Source of the DNA: Treponema sp.
GTDB taxonomy: Bacteria > Spirochaetota > Spirochaetia > Treponematales > Treponemataceae
DNA length: 64,000 nt
Reading direction: 5' to 3'
Assembly: GCA_017553635.1 (NCBI GenBank)
Contig: JAFZKN010000007.1
Coordinates: 1-64,000, forward strand
Positions 52,410 through 60,624 of this stretch are shown here, one piece after another. The position numbers and the translations under genes are program-made. Within the stretch, counting starts at the first letter, position 1, and every line of letters begins with the position of its first letter. The notes below the pieces were generated by a model. The model saw nothing but the letters and a program-made list of their open reading frames with translations. It did no database searches and was not told the DNA's origin.

Positions 52410-54386
52410 TCACGCATCAATATCTGCATTGGAAAGCAGATGTTTTTCGATAAATGCACGGCGTTCCGGAGTATTTTTTCCCATATAGAAATTTAAAAGC
52501 TGCGGAACTGTCTTTAACTGACTTATTTCTACCGGTGTAAGATGCATCGTTTCTGGATTAATAAACTGTCTGAACTCAGACGGGTTAATTTCTCCAAGAC
52601 CTTTAAATCGTGTAGTTTCTGCACCCTTTCCAAGTTTTGCCTGCGCTTTATCGCGTTCTTCTTCTGAATAACAGTAAATGTTTTCTTTTTTATTTCTAAC
52701 ACGGAACAGAGGTGTTTCGAGAATGAAAACCCTGCCGCTTGTAACAAGCTCTTCAAAGTATCCGAGGAAGAATGTCATTACAAGATTTCTGATGTGGTAA
52801 CCGTCGTTATCGGCATCGGTTGCGATGATGATTCTTTCGTATTTTAAATTTTCTACATCAGTTTCGATTCCAAGAGCCATCATAAGCTGGTAAAGCTCGT
52901 CGTTTTTATAAATCTCACTCTGCTTTTTACCGTACATGTTTTCAGGCTTTCCGCGAAGCGAGAAGATTGCCTGGAACGAAGCATCACGTGAGTGAGTCAT
53001 TGTACCGGTTGCAGAATCTCCCTCTGTAATAAAAATCATCGAGTCTGCACCCTTGTTTCCATCCTGAACGTGATATTTACAGTCCTTTAATTTTGGAATA
53101 CGAATGCTTATTTTCTTTGCCGCTTCTTTTGCTTCTTTTTTTACAGCAGAAAGTTCAGTTCGAAGTTTTTCATTTGCCTTTATTTTTTCTTCGATTTTTT
53201 TTGCAGCTTCCGGGTTTTTATGAAGCCAGTCGTTAAGACCTGACTGAACTTCTGGAACTATCCATGCCCTTACGTCTGTGTTACCGAGTTTATTTTTTGT
53301 CTGACTTTCAAAAACAGGATCCTTAACTTTTACTAAAACAGCAGCTGCCATTCCTTCGCGCACATCTTCTGCTTTATAGTTTGTTCCGTAAAAATCATTT
53401 ATTCCTTTTACAAAACCTTCTTTAAAGGCATTTAAGTGTGTTCCACCATCTGTTGTATACTGACCGTTTACAAAACTAAAATGATTTTCGCCGTAACCGT
53501 TTGTATGTGTAAATGCAAAACGAAGATGTTCTCCTACATAACTTCCAATCGGATAAAGAGAAGTGTCTTCTATTTCTTTATTAAGAAGATCAAAAAGACC
53601 GTTGTTACTGTGATAATCCTGCCCGTTAAATTTTATTGTAAGACCTTCGTTGAGGTAAGCATAATTCCACATACGCTTTTCAACAAATTCAAGATTGTAA
53701 TTATACTTTCCAAAAATATCTGCATCCGGAACAAACTCAAAGAAAGTTCCGTTAGGCTGTTTTTCCTTTAACTTACCTTTTCTGCTGTTAAGAAGTTTTC
53801 CTTTTTCAAAAATTGCTTCAAAGCATTCTCCGTCACGAACAGAAACTACTCTAAAATAAGATGAGAGGGCGTTTACAGCTTTAGTACCTACACCGTTCAT
53901 TCCGACAGAAAACTGGAATACATCATCGTTATATTTTGCACCGGTGTTAATTTCGCTTACACATTCAACAACCTTACCCAATGGAATTCCGCGGCCGTAG
54001 TCACGAACCTTTACACGGTTGTCCTTTACCGAAACATCAATCTTTTTTCCATAACCCATGATAAATTCGTCGATTGAGTTATCGATTACTTCTTTAAGAA
54101 GAACATAAATACCATCGTTTTGATTTGAACCGTCTCCGAGGCGGCCGATATACATTCCGGAACGAAGTCTGATGTGCTCAAGAGCATCAAGATGTTTAAT
54201 CTGACTTTCGTCATACGCTTTTCTAGACGCCGGCTGTTTAGCAGCAACAGTTTTTTTAACAGGCGCTTCAACCTTTTTTACAGGAGCTTTAGAAACCGTT
54301 TTTGTCTTAGAAGTCTTTGCGGCAGTCTTTGCCTTCGATTTTGCTGCAGGTTTAGATGCAGCCTTTTTAGAAATTTTTCCACCCAT
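52410..54386 (-). CDS. parE: Type IIA topoisomerase subunit B (ParE-type)
   Basis: I use ATG 54386; upstream in-frame codons overlap a consensus promoter. The 658-residue protein has GHKL ATPase motifs 'LLKEVIDNSIDEFIMG', 'VRDYGRGIPLG' and 'SVGMNGVGTKAVNALSS', TOPRIM 'MIFITEGDSA' and metal-binding 'ATDADNDGYHIRNL'. The first 55 residues are an extra Lys/Ala-rich tail ('KKAASKPAAKSKAKTAAK') resembling histone-H1-type DNA-binding tails. No ribosome binding site; likely leaderless. Paired with parC. Confidence 0.93.
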   Translation of the reverse strand: MGGKISKKAASKPAAKSKAKTAAKTSKTKTVSKAPVKKVEAPVKKTVAAKQPASRKAYDESQIKHLDALEHIRLRSGMYIGRLGDGSNQNDGIYVLLKEVIDNSIDEFIMGYGKKIDVSVKDNRVKVRDYGRGIPLGKVVECVSEINTGAKYNDDVFQFSVGMNGVGTKAVNALSSYFRVVSVRDGECFEAIFEKGKLLNSRKGKLKEKQPNGTFFEFVPDADIFGKYNYNLEFVEKRMWNYAYLNEGLTIKFNGQDYHSNNGLFDLLNKEIEDTSLYPIGSYVGEHLRFAFTHTNGYGENHFSFVNGQYTTDGGTHLNAFKEGFVKGINDFYGTNYKAEDVREGMAAAVLVKVKDPVFESQTKNKLGNTDVRAWIVPEVQSGLNDWLHKNPEAAKKIEEKIKANEKLRTELSAVKKEAKEAAKKISIRIPKLKDCKYHVQDGNKGADSMIFITEGDSATGTMTHSRDASFQAIFSLRGKPENMYGKKQSEIYKNDELYQLMMALGIETDVENLKYERIIIATDADNDGYHIRNLVMTFFLGYFEELVTSGRVFILETPLFRVRNKKENIYCYSEEERDKAQAKLGKGAETTRFKGLGEINPSEFRQFINPETMHLTPVEISQLKTVPQLLNFYMGKNTPERRAFIEKHLLSNADIDA

Positions 54387-54393
54387 AACACAT

Positions 54394-54422
54394 ATTATAG
54401 TATGAATTTGATTTTTTTTCAA
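54394..54422 (-). promoter_or_regulatory. Promoter abutting parE start
   Basis: On the minus strand TTGAAA (54417-54422), 17 bases, TATAAT (54394-54399); the -10 ends seven bases before ATG 54386. Confidence 0.7.
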
Positions 54423-54454
54423 CGTTCAAATCTCTCGTATCTTTTCATATTCTC

Positions 54455-54463
54455 TGTTATAAT
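54455..54463 (+). promoter_or_regulatory. Extended -10 promoter abutting patatin gene
   Basis: TG-T-TATAAT (54455-54463) ends seven bases before ATG 54471. No ribosome binding site lies between them. Confidence 0.6.
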
Positions 54464-54470
54464 TCATTCC

Positions 54471-55337
54471 ATGACAGAAAATAATACAGTTAAAAAAACA
54501 GGCCTCATTCTCGAAGGCGGTGCAATGCGGGGAATGTTTACATCTGGCATTTTAGATGTTTTTATGGAAAACGGAATTACTTTTGACGGAGTAATCGGCG
54601 TATCTGCAGGAGCAACATTCGGCTGCAATTTTAAATCCCAGCAAATAGGACGTGCAATAAGATACAACAAAAGATTTGCACATGACTGGCGCTACTGTTC
54701 AATCCGTTCTATGTTATTGACAGGCGATCTTTATGGAGCAGATTTCTGCTATGATAAACTTCCAAATGAACTCGATGTTTTTGACGTTACAGCATACAGC
54801 AACAATCCGATGAAATTTTACTGTGTAGCTTCTGACTGCGAAACCGGAAAGCCAGTTTATAAAGAACTTGCAAAAGGCGATGCAAACGATCTGAAATGGA
54901 TGAGAGGGAGTGCCTCTATGCCTGTAGTAAGCCGTATAGTAAACGTTGACGGCTATAAAATTCTTGATGGCGGCATGACAGATTCAATCCCGATAAAATT
55001 TTTTGAACAGAATGGATACAACAGAAATGTTGTAATTCTTACCCAGCCCCGGGAATTTGTAAAAAAAGATACTCACATGATGGGACTGATAAAACTTATG
55101 CTTCGCAAATATCCACATGCTGTCGAAGCAATGAAACAGCGTGCAAAAATTTACAATGAAGCAACAAAATATATTTTTGAAAAAGCAGATCGCGGCGAAG
55201 TTTTTGTAATCTGCCCGGAAAAATATCTGGGAATAAGCAGAACAGAGAAAAATCCTGCTGAACTTGAAAGAGTTTACCAGGAAGGAAGACATGCTGCACG
55301 CAACTGTCTTAATTCACTTATAGAATTCTTAAGATAA
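54471..55337 (+). CDS. Patatin-like phospholipase
   Basis: The 288-residue protein has the patatin oxyanion loop 'LILEGGAMRGMFTSGILD', nucleophile Ser in 'VIGVSAGATFG' and catalytic Asp in 'KILDGGMTDSIP', so it should be an active lipid acyl hydrolase. There is no signal peptide, so it acts in the cytosol or at the inner leaflet. It is divergent from parE across 84 bases, and both starts are likely leaderless. An open frame extends upstream but starts inside parE antisense. Confidence 0.92.
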   Translation: MTENNTVKKTGLILEGGAMRGMFTSGILDVFMENGITFDGVIGVSAGATFGCNFKSQQIGRAIRYNKRFAHDWRYCSIRSMLLTGDLYGADFCYDKLPNELDVFDVTAYSNNPMKFYCVASDCETGKPVYKELAKGDANDLKWMRGSASMPVVSRIVNVDGYKILDGGMTDSIPIKFFEQNGYNRNVVILTQPREFVKKDTHMMGLIKLMLRKYPHAVEAMKQRAKIYNEATKYIFEKADRGEVFVICPEKYLGISRTEKNPAELERVYQEGRHAARNCLNSLIEFLR

Positions 55338-55345
55338 ACGCTTAT

Positions 55346-55375
55346 TTGACACATTCAACTTTAAGCCTGTATAAT
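55346..55375 (+). promoter_or_regulatory. Perfect consensus promoter abutting rsgA start
   Basis: TTGACA (55346-55351), 18 bases, TATAAT (55370-55375). The -10 ends six bases before ATG 55382, so transcription should begin at the start codon. Confidence 0.8.
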
Positions 55376-55381
55376 AAAAAT

Positions 55382-56344
55382 ATGAATGCACTCGTTTTAA
55401 GTGGAACGAATAATTTATTTACCTGCGAATGTGATGACGGTATTGTGCGCCAGTGTTCAATAAAAGGTAAAGTCATAAAAACAGATAAGACATATTACAA
55501 CCCGCTTGCACCGGGAGACTACGTAGAAATCGAGATAGATCCGCTTAACAATGAAAAAGGTCAGATAATAAATTTACTTCCGCGAAAAAACACTTTCAGC
55601 AGATGGAATATAAAAGGGAAAGCTCCACAACTGCTTGCCAGTAATTTGGACTACCTTATCTTAGTTACCACACCGGATGAGCCGCCGTTCCGTCCGAGAT
55701 TTATTGACCGCGAACTTATTCAGGCAGATATTTCTAAAATTACACCAGTCATTGTTTGTAACAAATGCGATCTTAGTGCTGCAGAAGATGCAGATTTTCA
55801 GCAGCGCATTTTAACATGGGAAAATCTTGGTTATAAAGTTCTATGTATTTCTGCAAAAACAGGCCAGGGAGTTAATGAACTTGTTGAACTTATTAAGAAT
55901 AAAACAAGTGCTTTAATAGGACAGTCAGGCGTCGGAAAATCAAGCATCGTAAATCTTCTTAACACCACACAGGAATTAAAAACAGGAGAGCTTTCAAAAA
56001 AATACGGCAAAGGACAGCACACTACAACAAAAGGTTCCCTCATGCATATTGAACTGAACGAAAAACTTACAGGTGGAGAAAAAAAAATTACCGCATCTAT
56101 AATAGATACTCCGGGAATAAGAAGGTTTATCCTCAACGACATAGATTATCACGATGTAGCACTTTACTTTAAGGAAATGGTTCCTTTAGTCGGCCAGTGC
56201 AAATTCGGTGCAAGCTGCACCCACATAAGCGAGCCCGGCTGCAAAATTCTTGAAGCAGTATACTCAGGAATAATAACCGAAGACCGCTACGAAAGCTGGA
56301 AAAGAATTACAAACGAAATAAAGACTGGTAATTTTGATGATTAA
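55382..56344 (+). CDS. rsgA: Ribosome small-subunit GTPase RsgA
   Basis: The start is ATG 55382; an upstream in-frame codon at 55346 lies inside the promoter. The 320-residue protein has an N-terminal OB fold, the circularly permuted GTPase order 'VCNKCDLS' (G4), then 'LIGQSGVGKSSIVNLL' (G1), 'TTTKGSLM' and 'IIDTPGIRRF' (G3), and a zinc motif 'CKFGASCTHISEPGC'. It matures 30S subunits. No ribosome binding site is present, so translation is probably leaderless. Confidence 0.95.
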   Translation: MNALVLSGTNNLFTCECDDGIVRQCSIKGKVIKTDKTYYNPLAPGDYVEIEIDPLNNEKGQIINLLPRKNTFSRWNIKGKAPQLLASNLDYLILVTTPDEPPFRPRFIDRELIQADISKITPVIVCNKCDLSAAEDADFQQRILTWENLGYKVLCISAKTGQGVNELVELIKNKTSALIGQSGVGKSSIVNLLNTTQELKTGELSKKYGKGQHTTTKGSLMHIELNEKLTGGEKKITASIIDTPGIRRFILNDIDYHDVALYFKEMVPLVGQCKFGASCTHISEPGCKILEAVYSGIITEDRYESWKRITNEIKTGNFDD

Positions 56345-56348
56345 TGAT

Positions 56349-56388
56349 AAAAAAAACGGCCGCCCGATTAAAGGTGACCGTTTTTTTT
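56349..56388. terminator. Bidirectional terminator between rsgA and serA
   Basis: AACGG (56355-56359) pairs with CCGTT (56378-56382), with inner G/C pairing, flanked by an A-run before and a T-run after, so it can serve both converging genes. Confidence 0.75.
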
Positions 56389-56408
56389 ATTCAGAATAAA
56401 TTAAAAAA

Positions 56409-57587
56409 TTATCCGAAAATCGGACGAACTTTTATTACTGTATCAATTCCGACTAAAGCACGTAAAGTTTCTTCCGGAATCTTTCCGTCAACATCAGTGA
56501 TGTTATAAGCAAGTTCGCCTTTAGCCTGGTTAATCATGCCCGAAATATTAAGCTTTGCTTCACCAAGGATTTTTGTAAACTTAGAAATAACATCAGGAAC
56601 ATTTTTATGACAGATACAGAGGCGTGTTCCACCTGCAGGAATCGGATTGTCGCAAACTGTTTTAGGAAAGTTAACAGAGTTTACGATGTTTCCGTTTTCG
56701 AGGAAGTCGCGAAGCTGTTTACATGCCATTACAGCACAGTTATCTTCTGCTTCTGGAGTAGATGCACCAAGGTGTGGAAGACAGATAACCTTGTCATTAT
56801 TTAAAAGCTCTTCGCTTGCAAAGTCTGTTACGAGAGCTGCAACCTTTCCGCTTTCCAATGCTGCAAGAATGTCTGCATTGTTTACAAGTCCGCCACGTGC
56901 AATATTGATGATTCTAACACCGTCTTTCATTGTCTTGATAGAAGAAGCGTTAATCATTCCTTTTGTATCGTTTGTCTGTGGAACATGGATTGTAATATAA
57001 TCTGCTTTTGCATAAACAGCATCAAGTGTTTCTGCATGCTTTACATTGTGGTCAAGAGACCATGCAGCGTTTACAGAAAGGAAAGGATCGTATCCGATTA
57101 CTTCCATTCCGAGAGAGATTGCAAGATTTGCAACCATTGCACCGATAGCACCAAGTCCGATTACACCGAGAGTCTTTCCTTTAAGCTCCGGTCCTACAAA
57201 CTGGCTCTTTCCTTTTTCTGCAAGATCAGGAATTTCATCACCCTTTCCTGCAAGTCCATTTACCCATGCATTAGCTTTGATGGCAGGTCTGCTTGAAAGA
57301 AGAAGTGCAAGAATTACAAGTTCCTTTACAGCGTTTGCATTTGCACCAGGAGTGTTAAATACAACAATTCCTTTTTCTGTAAGTTCAGGAATTGGAATGT
57401 TGTTTGTTCCGGCACCGGCACGTGCAACAGCCTTAACAGTTCCAGAAAGTTCCATTGAATGCATATCCTGTGAACGAACGAGGATTGCATCAGGATCATT
57501 TATGCTTGATGCAGTTTCATAATTATCACGTGGAAGAGTATCAAGTCCACAAGCTGCAATTTTATTTAATGTTAAAATTTTGTACAT
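56409..57587 (-). CDS. serA: D-3-phosphoglycerate dehydrogenase SerA
   Basis: The 392-residue protein has the NAD-binding motif 'LGVIGLGAIGAMVANLA', 'INIARGGLVNNADI' (substrate Arg), 'PHLGASTPEAEDNC' (catalytic His) and a C-terminal ACT domain (about residues 320-392) for serine feedback. It oxidises 3-phosphoglycerate with NAD+, the first step of serine synthesis. It lies 11 bases after serC in the rex-serC-serA order. AAGGA precedes ATG 57587. Confidence 0.95.
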   Translation of the reverse strand: MYKILTLNKIAACGLDTLPRDNYETASSINDPDAILVRSQDMHSMELSGTVKAVARAGAGTNNIPIPELTEKGIVVFNTPGANANAVKELVILALLLSSRPAIKANAWVNGLAGKGDEIPDLAEKGKSQFVGPELKGKTLGVIGLGAIGAMVANLAISLGMEVIGYDPFLSVNAAWSLDHNVKHAETLDAVYAKADYITIHVPQTNDTKGMINASSIKTMKDGVRIINIARGGLVNNADILAALESGKVAALVTDFASEELLNNDKVICLPHLGASTPEAEDNCAVMACKQLRDFLENGNIVNSVNFPKTVCDNPIPAGGTRLCICHKNVPDVISKFTKILGEAKLNISGMINQAKGELAYNITDVDGKIPEETLRALVGIDTVIKVRPIFG

Positions 57588-57598
57588 ATCAATATTCC

Positions 57599-58768
57599 TT
57601 ATTTATTTTCTTCTGCAAATTTTTTCATGAAATCTACGAGAGCTTTTACACCGTCAAGTGACATTGCATTGTAGATTGATGCACGCATACCGCCAACAAG
57701 TCTGTGTCCCTTAAGGTTTACAAGACCGGCAGCTGCAGCTTCTTTTACAAACTTATCGTTAATTTCCTTTTCTTTTGCAAGAGCAGCTTTTTCCGCATCT
57801 GTGCGTTCAGCTTCATCTTTTTTTCCTGCTGCTGCAGTAACGTCAGTTGAATATTTTGTAAGGAAAGGAACGTTCATTAAAGAGCGGCTTCCAACTTCTG
57901 TTGTTGCATGATAGAAATCAGAATTATCAAGGAAGTTGTAAAGGTAATCTGCCTTTTCTTTATTGCGTTTAAGCATTCCTTCTGCACCACCGTTCTTTTC
58001 GATCCAGTGTAAAACTTTTCCAAGAACATAAATTGTGTAGCATGGAGGTGTGTTATACATAGAACCGTTGTCTGCATGTGTCTTGTAGCAGAGCATTGTA
58101 GGTGTTCCAGCTCTGCATGCTTCTGGTTCGCAAATCAAGTCTTCGCGGATGATTACGAGAGTAACACCTGCAGGAGCAAGGTTTTTCTGAGCACCGGCAA
58201 ATACGATTCCAAATTTTGTTACATCAAGCGGTTCAGAAAGAACGCATGAAGAAATATCTGCAACCAGTGGAATGTTTCCTGTATCAGGAAGATATTCGTA
58301 ATGAGTTCCCATGATTGTGTTGTTCATACAGATGTAAACATAATCATAGTCGCCTGTTACTTTTTCTACACGCGGAATATATGAATAATTCTTATCTTTG
58401 CTTGAAGCAATTACATCAACTGCCACACCAAGTTTTTTTGCTTCTGCTGCAGCTTTCTTTGCCCATACACCAGTTTCGATGTAAGCAGCTTTTCCTGTTT
58501 TAATTCCGAGGTTTTCTGCAACCATTGCAAACTGAGTAGAACCGCCACCCTGAACAAAAAGAACCTTATAATTATCTGGAACTTTCATAAGTTTTCGAAC
58601 CATTGCTTCTGCATCTTCGATGATAGGTTCATAAGCTTTTGAACGGTGACTCATTTCCATTACAGACTGACCTGTTGTTCCGTACTCAAGCATTTCTGCT
58701 GCGCATTCTTTTAAAACATCTTCAGGTAAGCAAGATGGACCTGCACTAAAATTGTACACTCTACTCAT
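57599..58768 (-). CDS. serC: Phosphoserine aminotransferase SerC
   Basis: The 389-residue protein has 'NFSAGPSCLPEDVLKECAAE', 'VQGGGSTQFAMVAENL', the PLP-Lys in 'IVFAGAQKNLAPAGVT' and 'GGMRASIYNAMSLDGV'. It converts 3-phosphohydroxypyruvate to phosphoserine with glutamate. An insert rich in Lys/Ala/Glu near residues 315-340 makes it slightly longer than E. coli SerC (362). It lies 22 bases after rex and before serA. Confidence 0.95.
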   Translation of the reverse strand: MSRVYNFSAGPSCLPEDVLKECAAEMLEYGTTGQSVMEMSHRSKAYEPIIEDAEAMVRKLMKVPDNYKVLFVQGGGSTQFAMVAENLGIKTGKAAYIETGVWAKKAAAEAKKLGVAVDVIASSKDKNYSYIPRVEKVTGDYDYVYICMNNTIMGTHYEYLPDTGNIPLVADISSCVLSEPLDVTKFGIVFAGAQKNLAPAGVTLVIIREDLICEPEACRAGTPTMLCYKTHADNGSMYNTPPCYTIYVLGKVLHWIEKNGGAEGMLKRNKEKADYLYNFLDNSDFYHATTEVGSRSLMNVPFLTKYSTDVTAAAGKKDEAERTDAEKAALAKEKEINDKFVKEAAAAGLVNLKGHRLVGGMRASIYNAMSLDGVKALVDFMKKFAEENK

Positions 58769-58790
58769 TTGTAACTCCTTATATTTTATA

Positions 58791-59432
58791 TCAGCCTAAA
58801 CTGATTTTTGCACTTAAGTTATTCATTGCGGTAACCGGCGAAACATTTTCTACGGCAATCTCTTTTGGAAGACTGAGCATTACCGAAGTATAATTTACGA
58901 TTCCCTTTATTCCGCATGAAGCAAGACGCTCTGCCATTGCCTTGGCACTTTCATTCGGAACAGTAAGAATTGCATATTCAATTTTCTGTTCCGGAATTAC
59001 CTGACTCATTTTCGAAGCCGGATACAAAGGAAACGAAGCACTTAAAATTTCCGTGCGGTTTACATTTGCATCAAAGCCGGCAATTATCGAATAAGCCGTG
59101 TCATAAAAAATGCTGTTTTCAAGAAGAGCTGTTCCGAGCTTTCCCAAACCTACAATGCAGCACTTGTGGGAAATTCCGCGGTCCTTAGAATCCTGTTCAT
59201 CACGGGCAATTCCCAGCGCCTTACAGATTGCATCAAGAAGCGAGCTTACATCGTAACCGTTTGACACCCCGCCACTGTATTCAATAGCCGAAATGTCCTT
59301 TCTTATGGACGCACTTGTCCATCCGGTTAAAGCTTCAAGCTGAACAGATGTAATACGCTTTTCTTCTGTCTGTGACAAAATCTGAGCAATTTCTACAAGT
59401 CTTCTTCTTGTCGCTTCCGAAATCTTTCGCAT
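58791..59432 (-). CDS. rex: Redox-sensing repressor Rex
   Basis: The start is ATG 59432; a TTG five codons earlier is possible. The 213-residue protein has a winged helix ('MRKISEATRRRLVEIAQILS', 'SVQLEALTGWTSASIRKDIS') and a Rossmann domain ('CCIVGLGKLGTALLENSIFY', 'IIAGFDANVNRTEI', 'YAILTVPNESAKAMAERLA', 'GIKGIVNYTSV'). Rex senses the NADH/NAD+ ratio and releases DNA when NADH is high. It heads an apparent operon with serC and serA. Two Rex-like palindromes lie upstream. Confidence 0.93.
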   Translation of the reverse strand: MRKISEATRRRLVEIAQILSQTEEKRITSVQLEALTGWTSASIRKDISAIEYSGGVSNGYDVSSLLDAICKALGIARDEQDSKDRGISHKCCIVGLGKLGTALLENSIFYDTAYSIIAGFDANVNRTEILSASFPLYPASKMSQVIPEQKIEYAILTVPNESAKAMAERLASCGIKGIVNYTSVMLSLPKEIAVENVSPVTAMNNLSAKISLG

Positions 59433-59456
59433 TCCCTGCACCTGCAAACCTGTTTT

Positions 59457-59474
59457 CTGTGAAAAAATTAACAG
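59457..59474. promoter_or_regulatory. Candidate Rex operator in rex leader
   Basis: CTGTGAAAAAATTAACAG matches the Rex box TTGTGAA-N4-TTCACAA at the core TGTGAA-N4-TTaACA with one core mismatch. It lies 25 bases upstream of the rex ATG, where binding would block transcription. Confidence 0.6.
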
Positions 59475-59580
59475 TAACAGAATGATTATACTTTAGCGGA
59501 ATCAGACCATTCAGTCAATTAAAGAGAGTATATTTAAGTCACTTTTGGATTGAATTTGTATAAAAAAATGTGGAATTTAT

Positions 59581-59610
59581 GCTATACTGTGATATTTTTC
59601 ACGGTATAGC
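59581..59610. promoter_or_regulatory. Second Rex-like palindrome / hairpin
   Basis: GCTATACTGTG and CACGGTATAGC form an 11-base inverted repeat with one T-G pair around 'ATATTTTT'. Its core TGTGA-N6-TCACG is close to the Rex box (TGTGA-N6-TCACA). It could also be a weak terminator of the transglycosylase gene ending at 59623, but the nearest T-run is about 11 bases away. Confidence 0.5.
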
Positions 59611-59622
59611 ACTTTAGATTGA

Positions 59623-60435
59623 TTATAATTCCGGGCCGTTAGGCACGTTTTCAAACATTGAAACAACTTCTTTTTCAAACTCTACATCAAGCACTGCTCT
59701 ATAACGTGCAATATTGCTTACATAAGTAAGCGTAGACTTCGGAGTCTGATTATTCTTTACCCTTGTAACACCTGCATTATACATTGCAACTGCAACAAGG
59801 TCGTCTCCTGCAATCGCGCGACAATAGCGCAGATGTCTCATTCCATACTGAGCGCTTACACTCGGACTAAAAAAGTCATCGTCTTCAAGCTGAGGAAAAC
59901 TTCTGTCATTAAGCTGGAACAGACCTCTGTCAATCGAGCCGTTTGTGTTTGTGTTTCTGGCATAGTGGTTGTAACGGCTTTCTGTATAAGCAAGCGAAAA
60001 TGCAAGTGTAAGCGGAATGTTCTCTCTGTCAGCTGCTGTAAGAATTGCATGTGCTATATCCCGGCTGCCCGTAATACGGATATAAAACCATTCAACAGCA
60101 CCACGAGTCTGAGGATTCCGGTATAACTGAAGCCCTTTATCATCAGAAACTGTATTAGTAAGGTTAAGAAATTCAAGAACAGCAAGTCTGTTTACACCAG
60201 GAATAAAATCAGTGTCAGTATATGAATCTGTTAAAAAGTTTGCTGTATACGCAATTTCGAGAGCAACATTCTGCGGAATTTCTGTAGGGATAATTTCCCC
60301 TTCAACTGTTGCCAGATCACCTTTTTTCTGAGGACAAAAAAGAATAATAGAAATCCCAATGATCAGAAGAATTGCACAAAGAAAAAAAGTGCCATATATG
60401 GTTGTGCGGAAATCTGAATATCTGGAATCTGTCAT
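59623..60435 (-). CDS. Membrane-anchored lytic transglycosylase (SLT)
   Basis: The start is ATG 60435, preceded by AGGAG. The 270-residue protein has one N-terminal membrane helix ('TIYGTFFLCAILLIIGISII') and a C-terminal SLT domain with catalytic Glu in 'LAYTESRYNHYARN', 'GLFQLNDRSF' and 'AVAMYNAGVTRV'. It cuts peptidoglycan glycan strands to form anhydromuramic ends. It fits the wall-remodelling set of this window (M23, VanY). The middle part (about 60-130) is unrecognised. Confidence 0.88.
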   Translation of the reverse strand: MTDSRYSDFRTTIYGTFFLCAILLIIGISIILFCPQKKGDLATVEGEIIPTEIPQNVALEIAYTANFLTDSYTDTDFIPGVNRLAVLEFLNLTNTVSDDKGLQLYRNPQTRGAVEWFYIRITGSRDIAHAILTAADRENIPLTLAFSLAYTESRYNHYARNTNTNGSIDRGLFQLNDRSFPQLEDDDFFSPSVSAQYGMRHLRYCRAIAGDDLVAVAMYNAGVTRVKNNQTPKSTLTYVSNIARYRAVLDVEFEKEVVSMFENVPNGPEL

Positions 60436-60456
60436 AAAATCTCCTGTATTCACTTA

Positions 60457-60490
60457 TGGCGCCTTTTTCTAACTTTCTCCTTAAGCGCCA
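60457..60490 (-). other. 5' leader hairpin of lytic transglycosylase gene
   Basis: TGGCGC and GCGCCA are perfect arms 22 bases apart just upstream of the ATG at 60435. On the transcript the loop holds AAGGAG, but the true binding site is later. It could be a leader structure or chance. Confidence 0.3.
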
Positions 60491-60594
60491 AATTACAATG
60501 GCACTATCTTTCCACAAAAAAATTAAAATATCAAGCAAAAATCATGAAATTTTATACTTTTTTACCCTATTTTTTAACATTTTAACGAAAATTT

Positions 60595-60617
60595 CGCAAA
60601 TATTTCGATATTTTGCG
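60595..60617 (-). terminator. Possible weak terminator after the 60625 gene
   Basis: CGCAAATATT and ATATTTTGCG form an imperfect hairpin (60595-60617), followed on the minus strand by an AT-rich stretch without a clean T-run. Confidence 0.3.
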
Positions 60618-60624
60618 CTTATTT

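Noticed and set aside
54174..54470. Longer N-terminal form of the patatin protein
   Set aside because: The extension is the antisense of parE, is basic and Phe-rich without domain character, and the promoter lies at 54455-54463.
59581..59610. Intrinsic terminator of the transglycosylase gene
   Set aside because: The T-run is about 11 bases from the hairpin, and the core better fits a Rex box; kept only as an alternative.
60457..60490. Riboswitch-like leader of the transglycosylase gene
   Set aside because: Only one short hairpin is visible; no known riboswitch core was recognised.
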